From Spirosoma endophyticum (lineage in GTDB: Bacteria; Bacteroidota; Bacteroidia; Cytophagales; Spirosomataceae): a stretch of DNA of 64,000 bases. The notes below the pieces were generated by a model. The model saw only the letters and a program-made list of their open reading frames with translations. It did not search any database and was not told the DNA's origin. How positions within the stretch are numbered: the stretch's first letter is position 1; every line of letters starts with the position of its first letter. The position numbers were made by a program, and so were the translations under genes. The stretch spans positions 1-64,000 of the forward strand of contig NZ_FOLQ01000011.1 of the NCBI RefSeq assembly GCF_900112365.1, written 5' to 3'. Below, in pieces: positions 7,651-16,380 of the stretch.

Positions 7651-7757
7651 TGACAGAAATGCCGGGTTTGGTAAAAGGGTTGCCTGGGGACAAAAAAATA
7701 AGCCACAACTGGCAAGAAGTGGCCCGAATAATCGATTAAATCCTCTCAAAAAATACG

Positions 7758-8207
7758 TTAAACCAACTCGGCGCTCACAACTCTCTGTTCACGAGAATCA
7801 AACTGCGCTCTGGCTTCCAGAATTTGATTACTGTGGCTACTGGCCCAGTCGCCAAGTTCGATTATCTGGATTAAAAGACTGTGGCCTAAATCAGTCAGTT
7901 GATATTCGACGCGGGGCGGAATTTCAGCGTAAATCCGGCGCGTAATCAGGCCGTCGCGCTCAAGATTGCGGAGCGTCACCGTAAGCATCCGTTGCGAAAT
8001 ACCGTCGATACGTTTCTTCAGTTCATTAAAACGAAGTGTGCCTGCATCGCCCAAATGGAAAATGGATAAGGTCGACCATTTGTCGCTGAAACGAGCTAGA
8101 ATATGGCGAATCGGACACGTACCACCTTGAGTTTCTACGGTCCCTAAAATTTTTTGCAATTTTTCTTCCAGCCGATCTTCCTGATAATCAACAATAGTTC
8201 TCTCCAT
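7758..8207 (-). CDS. HxlR-family transcriptional regulator
   Basis: 149 residues with the winged-helix HxlR pattern: CPIRHILARFSDKWSTLSIF near residue 35, GTLRFNELKKRIDGISQRML as recognition helices, and PRVEYQLTDLGHSL in the wing. The cysteine of the CPI motif is the residue used for redox or electrophile sensing in some members such as HypR/QorR. It is divergent from an NAD(P)H quinone-reductase-like gene, with a palindrome between them, which is the usual arrangement for a local repressor of that reductase. Confidence 0.9.
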   Translation of the reverse strand: MERTIVDYQEDRLEEKLQKILGTVETQGGTCPIRHILARFSDKWSTLSIFHLGDAGTLRFNELKKRIDGISQRMLTVTLRNLERDGLITRRIYAEIPPRVEYQLTDLGHSLLIQIIELGDWASSHSNQILEARAQFDSREQRVVSAELV

Positions 8208-8265
8208 GTGCCTGACGAATTAAAAAATGCCCTCTTGTGAGCGCTATACCTACTGAATACCTTTG

Positions 8266-8282
8266 AGTTACCAAAAGTAACT
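8266..8282. promoter_or_regulatory. Probable HxlR operator
   Basis: AGTTAC-CAAAA-GTAACT is a perfect 6-bp inverted repeat with a 5-base spacer, inside the 98-base divergent intergenic region between the HxlR regulator and the reductase gene. Its form and position 23 bases before the reductase start fit an autoregulatory HxlR/QorR-type operator. Confidence 0.5.
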
Positions 8283-8305
8283 AAGGAATTATAAAGAACA
8301 GTGCT

Positions 8306-9151
8306 ATGATCGCCATAACCGGAGCCTCTGGCCATTTAGGTAAAGCCATACTCGAATTTCTGCTTAGTAAAACAAACCCTGAATCATTGGTTACCATTGT
8401 TAGGGACCCACAAAAAATCGCCGAATTTGCTGACAAAGGCGTAGCGGTTCGCCAGGGCGATTATGAGGATCAGACGTCGTTCGTGACAGGCCTTGCCGGT
8501 GTTGATACGTTACTGCTCATTTCCAGTGCGGTATTGGGCGATGATCGGGTTCGTCAGCATAGCAACGTTATCAATGCCGCGAAAGAAGCTGGTGTGAAAC
8601 ATATTTTCTACACCAGTGCCCCAAACCCTTCGCCGAACGCGTTGTTTACGCCCGCTATTGACCATTTTCGCACCGAGAATTTGATTATAGAGTCTGGCTT
8701 GACGTACACCTTTTTCCGCAACAACTTGTATCTGGACGTACTGCCGATGGTTATTGGCGATGCGGCTCAATCGGGTAAGCTCTATTATCCCGCTGGCGAA
8801 GGAAAAGTCAATTTTGTGCTACGCACTGATATTGCCGAAGGCTTGGCCAACGCCCTGACGACTGAGGGACACGAGAATAAAGTGTACGACATCGGCGCAC
8901 CTACGGCCTTGTCATTCAGCGATATTGCAAATGGCCTGAGCCATAATGGAACGACGGTTGAGTATGTCGATATTCCGGGCAGTGCCTACGAAGCAGAACT
9001 GGTTAAACATTTGCCGCCGGTAGCCGCTAAGATTTACGCTGGCATGGCAGAAGGCATAAAACAAAACGATTTTAATGTTCCTTCACCGACGCTGGAAAAA
9101 TTGCTAGGCCGTACCCCTGTTAGACTGGATGCATATCTGAAAAGTCTGTAA
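8306..9151 (+). CDS. NmrA-like NAD(P)-binding protein, QorB-type quinone reductase
   Basis: 281 residues with a Rossmann nucleotide-binding start (MIAITGASGHLGKAILEF), the LLLISS strand near residue 70, HSNVINAAKEAGVKHIFYTS at about 86-105, and a C-terminal part with YDIGAPTALSFSDIA. The order and wording closely follow E. coli QorB/YtfG (NAD(P)H:quinone oxidoreductase 2), an atypical short-chain reductase. It would be cytoplasmic and reduce quinones or related electrophiles. It is divergent from an HxlR regulator that probably controls it. The substrate cannot be fixed from sequence. Confidence 0.82.
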   Translation: MIAITGASGHLGKAILEFLLSKTNPESLVTIVRDPQKIAEFADKGVAVRQGDYEDQTSFVTGLAGVDTLLLISSAVLGDDRVRQHSNVINAAKEAGVKHIFYTSAPNPSPNALFTPAIDHFRTENLIIESGLTYTFFRNNLYLDVLPMVIGDAAQSGKLYYPAGEGKVNFVLRTDIAEGLANALTTEGHENKVYDIGAPTALSFSDIANGLSHNGTTVEYVDIPGSAYEAELVKHLPPVAAKIYAGMAEGIKQNDFNVPSPTLEKLLGRTPVRLDAYLKSL

Positions 9152-9162
9152 CAGGTATTCCA

Positions 9163-9224
9163 GCCTTTAGTCCGTTTTTAAGCCATTCTTCTAATTGAAA
9201 ATAGATTAAAAACGGACTAAAGGC
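9163..9224 (+). terminator. Long inverted repeat after the QorB-like gene
   Basis: An 18-bp perfect inverted repeat (9163-9180 with 9207-9224, 26-base loop) starts 12 bases after the stop codon. The left arm ends in a T-run (GTTTTTA) and the right arm starts with A's, so it could terminate in either direction. The large loop is unusual for a simple terminator and may mark a repeat element. Confidence 0.5.
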
Positions 9225-9321
9225 CGGAGTTACCTTTATTCTATTATTTCGATAATCAGGGTAGTACCCATATAAAAAAGCTTACTTATGCTCTTGTAGG
9301 CTTATTCCTATTAAGAAAGAC

Positions 9322-9329
9322 TATTTTTG
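9322..9329 (+). promoter_or_regulatory. Bacteroidota-type -7 box (TATTTTTG) before the amidase gene
   Basis: TATTTTTG matches TAnnTTTG exactly and lies 33 bases upstream of ATG 9362. A well-placed TTTG -33 element is not visible (a TTG at 9294-9296 is a few bases too far away), so this is a moderate prediction. Confidence 0.4.
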
Positions 9330-9361
9330 CCATACGATTATAACATTTGCTTATATACCGT

Positions 9362-10948
9362 ATGCCTCGACCTATTTGTCTTCTTCATCAACCATATATT
9401 TCTTTCTTTCTGGCGCTGTTGAGTTTAGTTTGGCCAGCGGCTGCCCAGTCGCTACCTAAATCAGGGTCTACTGTTAAGTTTGACCTTGTTGAAACTACCA
9501 TTGGCGATATTCACCGGGCTTTTCGCACGGGTTCGCTAACCAGTGAACAATTGGTTAACGCTTATCTGGAACGTATCAAAACCTACGACCAGCCGACTAA
9601 ACTCAACTCAATTATTGTCGTAAATCTGGAAGCACTCGCTACGGCCCGTGCGCTGGATATTGAGTTTAAGAAAACCGGAAAACTGCGTCCACTGCATGGT
9701 ATTCCGGTTATTATCAAAGACAATTTCAATACAAAAGGGCTCCAAACGACGGGTGGTTCCGTTGCGCTGAAAGGGTTTATTCCTGCTGAAGATGCCTATC
9801 AGGTTCGGAAACTGCGTGAAGCGGGCGCCATCATACTGGCCAAATCCAACATGGCTGAGTGGGCATTTACGCCTATGCACTCGCAGAGTTCGATGGCGGG
9901 TGAAACACGGAACCCTTACAACTTAGCCTACGTGCCCGCCGGATCGAGTGGTGGTACGGCGGCAGCTGTGGCAGCTAATTTAGGCGCAATTGGCTTAGGT
10001 TCGGATACGGGAAATTCAATACGTGGACCGGCATCGCATAACGCGTTGGTGGGTTTTCGGACGTCGCTTGGGCTGGTAAGTCGTTACGGAATTATTCCGC
10101 TTTACTCTCGCAATGACGTGGGCGGGCCGATGTGTCGCACGGTGGAAGATGCAGCCCGGTTGCTGGATGTTACGGCAGGCTACGATTCCAATGATCCAAT
10201 CACAAAAAACAGTCAGGGCAAAATCCCCAAAAATTACACGCAGTTTTTACGGAAAGATGGCCTGAAAGGTGCCCGGATTGGCGTGCTACGTCAGCTGAGC
10301 GACAAGAATATTCACCCGGAAATCAAAGCACTTTTCGATCAGGCTATCGCTGATATGACTCGTGCGGGCGCCCAGGTTGTTGACGTAACGATCGCTGATT
10401 TTGATTCGCTACGGACCAATCAGTGGTGCGCCGATTTTCGAAATGACGTTGAAACGTATCTCCGAACGTTTGTTAAGCGGGATTCCCTGAAGACGCTGGA
10501 GGACATTATCCGGGCTGGCGGTTATTCGGACATTGTCCGCGATCGGTTAACGTATCAGCAAACCCATACAGGTCGGGCTAATCACCCCGAAATTCCGTGC
10601 GGAGATGCGTTTACCGATCCACTGCGTATTGCGTACCGTAAAGCCATCGAAGCCGAAATGGATCGGCAACATGTCGATGCGTTGATTTACCCAAGCTGGA
10701 ATTATCCACCTGCGCTGGTTGGCGATGCAAAAGGTTACAAAGGGGACAACAGTCAGCTGATTGCTCCCGCTACGGGTCAGCCTGCTTTCACCATCCCAAT
10801 GGGATTCACAACCGGCGATTTACCAGCCGGAATTCAGTTTTTGGGTCGTATGTTCGATGAGCCAACGTTAATTCGACTGACGTATGCCTATGAACAGGCG
10901 ACTCACCACCGTGTAATGCCAAAACGGTTTCCAGCCCTTGGTCAATAA
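9362..10948 (+). CDS. Secreted amidase (amidase signature family)
   Basis: About 528 residues from ATG 9362; a TTG five codons upstream is possible but not needed. A signal peptide is visible (FFLALLSLVWPAAAQS), placing the enzyme in the periplasm or outside. The Ser-cisSer-Lys triad of amidase-signature hydrolases is complete: Lys119 in VIIKDNF, Ser195 in AGSSGG and Ser219 in SDTGNSIRGPAS. The usual DTGGSIR reads DTGNSIR, a substitution next to the nucleophile. Exported members of this family hydrolyse peptide or aryl/alkyl amides. The next gene is another secreted amide hydrolase on the same strand (penicillin-acylase family), and the two may be co-expressed. Substrate unknown; it is not GatA, given the signal peptide and lack of gatBC neighbours. 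Confidence 0.88.
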   Translation: MPRPICLLHQPYISFFLALLSLVWPAAAQSLPKSGSTVKFDLVETTIGDIHRAFRTGSLTSEQLVNAYLERIKTYDQPTKLNSIIVVNLEALATARALDIEFKKTGKLRPLHGIPVIIKDNFNTKGLQTTGGSVALKGFIPAEDAYQVRKLREAGAIILAKSNMAEWAFTPMHSQSSMAGETRNPYNLAYVPAGSSGGTAAAVAANLGAIGLGSDTGNSIRGPASHNALVGFRTSLGLVSRYGIIPLYSRNDVGGPMCRTVEDAARLLDVTAGYDSNDPITKNSQGKIPKNYTQFLRKDGLKGARIGVLRQLSDKNIHPEIKALFDQAIADMTRAGAQVVDVTIADFDSLRTNQWCADFRNDVETYLRTFVKRDSLKTLEDIIRAGGYSDIVRDRLTYQQTHTGRANHPEIPCGDAFTDPLRIAYRKAIEAEMDRQHVDALIYPSWNYPPALVGDAKGYKGDNSQLIAPATGQPAFTIPMGFTTGDLPAGIQFLGRMFDEPTLIRLTYAYEQATHHRVMPKRFPALGQ

Positions 10949-10985
10949 TTATCAGATCTACATTCAATTCATCAGACTACTATCA

Positions 10986-13202
10986 ATGAATCGCCTTACG
11001 TCGCATCCAATCATTTCATTTTTCAGCCTGTTTGCCATTTTATTTTCCTTTTCAGCACAAGGCCAACCGTTGGGTAAAGCTGAAATCGCCCGATGGCAGC
11101 AGCAGGCCAAACAGGTCACCATCACGCGTGATACGTGGGGTGTGCCACACATCTACGGCAAAACCGATGCGGACGTCGTTTTTGGACTCATATACACTCA
11201 GTGTGAAGACGATTTTGCGCGGGTTGAGGAAAACTATATTACGTCAATTGGCCGCTTAGCCGAAGTAGAAGGCGAGTCCGCGCTCTATCATGATTTGCGA
11301 GCTCGGTTATTCATGGATAGCACACAGGCGATTGCTACGTATAAAAAGAGTCCATCCTGGATGAAACAACTACTGGACGCGTTCGCCGATGGAACCAACT
11401 ATTATCTCTATACGCATCCGACCGTAACGCCCAAATTGCTGAAACGCTTCCAACCCTGGATGCCGCTGATGTTTAGCGAAGGCAGTATTGGTGGCAACAT
11501 CAGTGTAGTCCCCATCGAGCGATTGAAAGCGTTTTATGAGCAGCGCAAATCAACGTCGTGGATCAATACTTTCGATCATTACGAACGCGAATCTGTTGGC
11601 TCGAATGGGTTTGCTATCGCACCGGCCAAAAGCGCTACGAAAAACGCACTATTACTGATTAATCCGCATACGTCCTTCTATTTTCGGTCGGAGGTGCACA
11701 TGGTTAGTCAGGGCGGATTGAACGCGTACGGGGCTGTTACGTGGGGGCAATTTTTTATTTATCAGGGCTTTAATGAGAATTGTGGGTGGATGCACACGAC
11801 CAGTTATGCTGATTCGATGGACGAGTATCTGGAAACGATCGAGAAGAAAGGAAACGTAATCTATTACAAACACGGTACTGATCTCAAGCCCGTTCGGACG
11901 CAAAAAGTCCGGTTGGCCTATAAATCGGGAAACGGTGTTCAGTACAAAGAGTTTCCGATGTACTTCACGCAACACGGTCCTATAGCTGGTGAAAAAGATG
12001 GAAAATGGATTGCCATTGATATGATGAATACACCCCTGAATGCGCTGGAACAATCATATTTACGCACGAAAGCAACGGGTTACGCAAGTTTCAAAGAGGT
12101 CATGAAACTGAATGGCAATGCCTCCAATAATACAATTTTTGCTGATAAAGACGGTACCATAGCCTACTGGCACGGCAATTTTATGCCGAAGCGAGACCCC
12201 AAATTTGACTGGAGCCAGCCCGTTGATGGCAGCAATCCTGCAACCGATTGGAAGGGTTTGCATTCGATTGATGACATTGTGCAGGTACGTAACCCGGCCA
12301 GCGGCTGGATTCAGAATTGCAATTCGACTCCGTTTACGGTGTCGGGTAGCAGCAGCCCGGAAAAGAGCAAGTATCCGGACTACATGGCACCCGATGCCGA
12401 AAACTACCGGGGCATCAATGCGGTTCGTGTGCTAAGTCAGAAATCCGTCTACACACTCGATACGTTGATTGCGGCCGCCAACGACCCACATCTGGTAGCG
12501 TTTGATGAACTGCTGCCACCACTATTAAGTGCCTACCAAACGGTTTCCAGCGATGCGGTAAACCAATCGAAAGACCTGGCCGAAGCCATGCAGATTCTGA
12601 AAGGCTGGAACAAAACATATGGTGTTACGTCCGTCGGTCAGACGCTGGCTATCTTCTGGGGCGAAAAAATACAGAAGCTTGCTCGTAGTCGTGCTGCCAG
12701 CGATCAGCGATTTGATAACTTGAGTCTCACCGCGTTTACGATCAGCAAGACATCACCGCAAGAAAAAGTGACGGCGCTGACCGACGTGTTAACGGAACTG
12801 ACGCGCGATTTTGGCACCTGGAAAACCCCCTGGGGCGACATCAACCGGTATCAGCGTCTGACGGGAAAAATTCAGGAAACCTACGACGACCAGAAGCCGA
12901 GCATTCCGGTTGGGTTTACATCATCCGCCTGGGGGTCACTGGCGGCTTTTGCGGCCAGAACCTATCCCGGTACCAAAAAGCGCTATGGCAGCGTAGGCAA
13001 TAGTTTTGTGGCTGTGGTGGAGTTCGGTAAACGCGTAAAAGCCCGATCGGTGGTTACAGGTGGACAAAGTAGCCAACCCGGCACTGAGCATTTCACGGAT
13101 CAGGCTCCGCTCTACTGCGAAGGCAAGTTTAAGGACGTATTATTTTACCCTGAAGATGTCCAGAAGCACGTCGAAAAGACGTATCATCCGGGCGATAATT
13201 GA
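10986..13202 (+). CDS. Penicillin acylase family (Ntn-hydrolase) protein
   Basis: About 738 residues from ATG 10986 (MNRLTSHPIISF), chosen because a signal peptide starts there (FFSLFAILFSFSAQGQ); the frame opens at 10938. The N-terminal alpha-chain shows TITRDTWGVPHIYGKTDADV and YTQCEDDFARVEE. The autocatalytic cleavage point precedes Ser206 in ESVGSNGFAIAPAKS, which becomes the N-terminal nucleophile of the beta-chain. Later parts contain NASNNTIFADKDGTIAYWHGN and a C-terminal block with GNSFVAVVEF. The family cleaves penicillins, N-acyl homoserine lactones, aculeacin and similar amides. A quorum-quenching role is possible but not shown. It overlaps the end of the amidase reading frame region and probably shares its transcript. 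Confidence 0.88.
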   Translation: MNRLTSHPIISFFSLFAILFSFSAQGQPLGKAEIARWQQQAKQVTITRDTWGVPHIYGKTDADVVFGLIYTQCEDDFARVEENYITSIGRLAEVEGESALYHDLRARLFMDSTQAIATYKKSPSWMKQLLDAFADGTNYYLYTHPTVTPKLLKRFQPWMPLMFSEGSIGGNISVVPIERLKAFYEQRKSTSWINTFDHYERESVGSNGFAIAPAKSATKNALLLINPHTSFYFRSEVHMVSQGGLNAYGAVTWGQFFIYQGFNENCGWMHTTSYADSMDEYLETIEKKGNVIYYKHGTDLKPVRTQKVRLAYKSGNGVQYKEFPMYFTQHGPIAGEKDGKWIAIDMMNTPLNALEQSYLRTKATGYASFKEVMKLNGNASNNTIFADKDGTIAYWHGNFMPKRDPKFDWSQPVDGSNPATDWKGLHSIDDIVQVRNPASGWIQNCNSTPFTVSGSSSPEKSKYPDYMAPDAENYRGINAVRVLSQKSVYTLDTLIAAANDPHLVAFDELLPPLLSAYQTVSSDAVNQSKDLAEAMQILKGWNKTYGVTSVGQTLAIFWGEKIQKLARSRAASDQRFDNLSLTAFTISKTSPQEKVTALTDVLTELTRDFGTWKTPWGDINRYQRLTGKIQETYDDQKPSIPVGFTSSAWGSLAAFAARTYPGTKKRYGSVGNSFVAVVEFGKRVKARSVVTGGQSSQPGTEHFTDQAPLYCEGKFKDVLFYPEDVQKHVEKTYHPGDN

Positions 13203-13211
13203 TCTGTTGAT

Positions 13212-13246
13212 CAACTTCCCGAAAACTTCAATCTTTCGGAAAGTTG
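13212..13246 (+). terminator. Possible terminator after the acylase gene
   Basis: CAACTTCCCGAAA (13212-13224) pairs with 13234-13246 with one mismatch and a 9-base loop, beginning 9 bases after the acylase stop. No T-run follows, so this is a weak call. Confidence 0.35.
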
Positions 13247-13775
13247 TCACGATGGAATTCTTTTGCTCCTGCGCCAACGTGCTGGAAACCAATACGTCCG
13301 AGTTTACGCAGGTATCCGATAGTGAACATCGAACGCTCCGATGGCTTTTACAGTCAATGCACCCTGCACCCGAACGCACGCGGTGCTTTTCGTAGGAACG
13401 CTTAGGTCAGGCTGATTGATTGGAAAGTCATACGCTTTTAGCTTACTTGCAGCTCGATACCCCACGTTACTAACGTAGTGCCGCTTCTAGCAACAGTTGA
13501 ATTGAAACGTAACAAAAAGGGTGCTGTTTCATAATTGTGGTTACTGGCTACAATCTTCAATTGACTATGTCAGAAAGACCATGTATTCTGTCTGCAATAG
13601 CCTTTAACTTACCGAAGCAACTAGTGACCGGATGAATTTTAGCCTGTTATTATTAGATTCCATAGTGGCTCAGTTAAAGAAGAGATATGTCACTACTTCG
13701 CAATCAAGAGTCAGATAAGTATATACCCGATCATCAATCTCAGCTTTCATCGGGTGCGAAAAACGAAAAGTATTT
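13247..13775. other. Intergenic region, no gene seen
   Basis: About 530 bases without a convincing reading frame. Short frames at 13060-13395 (plus) and 13140-13379 (minus) overlap each other and have no family features. The right part is more AT-rich and must hold the promoter of the 13776 gene. Confidence 0.45.
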
Positions 13776-14249
13776 ATGAAAACAGTATTATTTTGGATTA
13801 CAATGTTATTGCTCAGTATGTCGGGTTCTTCCAATGCACAAGAAATAACGTTTGTGAAAGGCGGTGGAATTTCATATCAGGGAAAAACTATCCAAAAGCC
13901 TAAAGAGATTTTGCCAATCATTTTGCAGAAAGAGTCTCCAGAAATAGTGACTGCTTTTAATAAATTCAAATCTAATAGAGGAGCAGCACAGGTTTTTGGA
14001 TTTATCGGCGGATTTGGAATAGGCTATTCGTTAGGTAGTGCTATTGGTGGTAGAAAGATTAGTGGAGGGCTTTTAGCAGGCGGAGCTGGTGCTATAGGGA
14101 TTGCATTACTTTTTGGTGCTTCCGCTAATAATGCATTAAAACAGGTTGTCGACTTGTATAATAGCACTAATTCAACGAAAACTTCTTTTAGGCCATTCGT
14201 CAAAAATGATGACCATATAACCCAGATAGGCATGAATATTAGATTTTAG
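13776..14249 (+). CDS. Small secreted protein with glycine-zipper segment
   Basis: 157 residues: signal peptide (VLFWITMLLLSMSGSSNAQE), a polar stretch, then a glycine-rich hydrophobic region at about residues 72-112 (FGFIGGFGIGYSLGSAIGG and GGLLAGGAGAIGIALLFGA), then a short polar tail. Glycine-zipper segments of this kind insert in membranes. The gene is single, AT-richer than its neighbours, and is followed by a bidirectional hairpin. I do not recognise a family; a small envelope lipid-interacting protein is likely. Confidence 0.65.
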   Translation: MKTVLFWITMLLLSMSGSSNAQEITFVKGGGISYQGKTIQKPKEILPIILQKESPEIVTAFNKFKSNRGAAQVFGFIGGFGIGYSLGSAIGGRKISGGLLAGGAGAIGIALLFGASANNALKQVVDLYNSTNSTKTSFRPFVKNDDHITQIGMNIRF

Positions 14250-14289
14250 AAAAACCTATTTTAGTCGATTGTGGTAATAAATAATAAGA

Positions 14290-14334
14290 GAAAGGGTCTC
14301 TCGTAGTTGATTTACACCTATGGGAGACCCTTTC
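14290..14334. terminator. Bidirectional terminator between convergent genes
   Basis: GAAAGGGTCTC (14290-14300) pairs perfectly with 14324-14334. It lies between the 13776 gene and glmS, which converge here, so it can serve both. Confidence 0.6.
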
Positions 14335-14352
14335 AATATAAAGCCTACAAAC

Positions 14353-16191
14353 TTACTCCACTGTCACTGACTTCGCCAGATTTCTTGGTTGATCTACGTT
14401 GCGGCCGCGCATCACGGCAATGTCGTAGGCCAATAATTGCAGCGGTACTACCGATACAAGTGGCATGAGAATTTCATGAACTTTTGGAATCTCAATTGTA
14501 AAGTCTACAATACCCGGCAGTTGCGTATCACCTTCGGTTGTGATGGCAATAACTCGGCCTTTGCGCGCTTTTACCTCCTGAATGTTCGAGACGACTTTTT
14601 CGTAGGACGAATCTTTAGTGGCAATTACGACTACTGGCATATCTTCGTCGATGAGTGCGATCGGGCCGTGTTTCATTTCGGCAGCAGGGTAGCCTTCGGC
14701 GTGTATGTAGCTGATTTCTTTTAGTTTCAACGCTCCCTCCAGCGCAACAGGGAAATTGAGCCCGCGGCCGAGGTAGATGAAATTGCGGGCGTATGTAAAG
14801 ATATAAGCGATCTCTTTGATCTTGTCGGCAGCTTGTAAGACTCGCTCAACCTTTGCCGGAATGCTCTCCAGTTCGGCTAACAATTGCCGGAATAGCGAAT
14901 CAGAAATAGTACCTTTTCGCTTGGCTGCGGCTAGCGCAATCAGCGTCAAGACGGTTACTTGCGCCGTGAAGGCTTTCGTGCTGGCTACGCCAATTTCTGG
15001 TCCCGCATGTGTGTAAGCACCCGCATGGGTAGCCCTCGCGATAGACGAACCTACTACGTTGCAAACGCCAAAAATTGTTGCCCCTTTTGACTTCGCCAAT
15101 TCGATGGCGGCCAGTGTATCCGCCGTTTCACCCGACTGCGAGATGGCAATTACAATGTCGCCTTCTTTGATAATCGGATTTCGGTAGCGAAACTCCGATG
15201 CGTACTCCACCTCGACGGGAATGCGGGCGAGTTCTTCAAAAATGTACTCAGCCACCAAACCCGCGTGCCAGGACGTACCGCAACCGACAATAACAATTCG
15301 CTTCGACTTGGCCAATTTATCAAGATAATCCCGTAGGCCACCCAGTTGCAGCGTTCCTTCGTTGACCCGAACGCGGCCCCGCATGGAATCGGCTATGGAA
15401 CGTGGTTGCTCAAAAATTTCTTTAAGCATGAAGTGGTCAAACCCCCCTTTTTCGATGGCTTCCAGCTCCAGTTCGATTTTGTGGACGTAGGGCGTTGTCG
15501 TAGCATTATCGAGGGTTACTACGGTGAGCACTCCATTTTTGATAACCGCAACTTCATAGTCGTTCAGGTAGATTACGTCTTTGGTATACTCAACAATGGG
15601 TGTGGCATCCGACGCCAGGAAGAACTCGTTTTCGCCAACGCCAATTACCAGGGGCGAGCCTTTGCGGGCTGCAATAAGCTGGGTCGGATCGGCTTCGTTC
15701 ATGATCACGATAGCGTAAGCGCCCACTACCTCCTGCAAGGCTAGCCGCACAGCCTCTTCGAGCGTACCGCCGTTGTTTTCCCAAATGTCTTCAATAAACT
15801 GGCCTAATACTTCGGTATCGGTTTCGCTGGCGAACGTATGCCCTTTTTTGATCAGTGCCTGTTTTATGGCCGCGTAGTTCTCAATAATGCCATTGTGAAT
15901 GATGGCCAGCTTGCGATGAAATGAGTAATGCGGGTGAGCGTTCACGTCGTTCGGTTCGCCGTGGGTTGCCCAGCGGGTATGGCCCATGCCAATCGTGGAG
16001 TGGAGTTCCTTTCCCGCCAATTCCTGTTCCAACGCCACAACTTTGCCTTTTTTCTTATAGACTTCCAGGCCGTGCCCGTTCATCAGGGCTACACCTGCGC
16101 TATCGTACCCCCGATATTCGAGACGTTTCAGGCCTTTTATCACCAATGGACAGGCTTCCCGATGTCCAACATATGCCACAATTCCGCACAT
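14353..16191 (-). CDS. glmS: Glutamine--fructose-6-phosphate aminotransferase (isomerizing)
   Basis: 612 residues, full length for GlmS. The N-terminal glutaminase domain begins MCGIVAYVGHREACPLVIKG, where Cys2 is the Ntn nucleophile, with GHTRWATHG near residue 72 and HNGIIENY near 98. Two SIS sugar-isomerase domains follow, with GCGTSWHAGLVAEY, ISQSGETADTLAA and GRGLNFPVALEGALKLKE. The C-terminus PRNLAKSVTVE is the diagnostic GlmS tail. It converts fructose-6-phosphate and glutamine to glucosamine-6-phosphate, the first step toward UDP-GlcNAc for peptidoglycan and lipopolysaccharide. It is followed (minus-strand upstream) by a glycogen-synthase-like gene but separated from it by a terminator. 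No glmS ribozyme was seen upstream of the start. Confidence 0.97.
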   Translation of the reverse strand: MCGIVAYVGHREACPLVIKGLKRLEYRGYDSAGVALMNGHGLEVYKKKGKVVALEQELAGKELHSTIGMGHTRWATHGEPNDVNAHPHYSFHRKLAIIHNGIIENYAAIKQALIKKGHTFASETDTEVLGQFIEDIWENNGGTLEEAVRLALQEVVGAYAIVIMNEADPTQLIAARKGSPLVIGVGENEFFLASDATPIVEYTKDVIYLNDYEVAVIKNGVLTVVTLDNATTTPYVHKIELELEAIEKGGFDHFMLKEIFEQPRSIADSMRGRVRVNEGTLQLGGLRDYLDKLAKSKRIVIVGCGTSWHAGLVAEYIFEELARIPVEVEYASEFRYRNPIIKEGDIVIAISQSGETADTLAAIELAKSKGATIFGVCNVVGSSIARATHAGAYTHAGPEIGVASTKAFTAQVTVLTLIALAAAKRKGTISDSLFRQLLAELESIPAKVERVLQAADKIKEIAYIFTYARNFIYLGRGLNFPVALEGALKLKEISYIHAEGYPAAEMKHGPIALIDEDMPVVVIATKDSSYEKVVSNIQEVKARKGRVIAITTEGDTQLPGIVDFTIEIPKVHEILMPLVSVVPLQLLAYDIAVMRGRNVDQPRNLAKSVTVE

Positions 16192-16284
16192 AATCTCAGT
16201 TGATACCGGAACGCCGGTACGTTTATCTGTTATTAATCGAGTTTCTCAGAATAAATAAGCTGGTTCGACAAGTAAAGTAAATGC

Positions 16285-16310
16285 AAAAAGCCGGGAATCC
16301 CCGGCTTTTT
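16285..16310 (-). terminator. Intrinsic terminator
   Basis: AAAAAGCCGGG (16285-16295) and CCCGGCTTTTT (16300-16310) form a perfect 11-bp stem with a 4-base loop, giving a GC-rich stem with a T-tract on either strand. It ends the 16381-17187 gene and insulates glmS. Confidence 0.85.
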
Positions 16311-16380
16311 GATAAGTTGGTGCAACGTCCACTGCCGAAACCTGACTGTCTACGCTGTTGGGTGATTTAGGACGTATTGT

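Noticed and set aside
13060..13395. Overlapping frames on both strands after the acylase gene
   Set aside because: They overlap each other and the acylase 3' end and show no family resemblance; treated as non-coding.
14353..16191. glmS ribozyme before glmS
   Set aside because: No catalytic-core sequence recognisable upstream of the start at 16191; also not expected in Bacteroidota.
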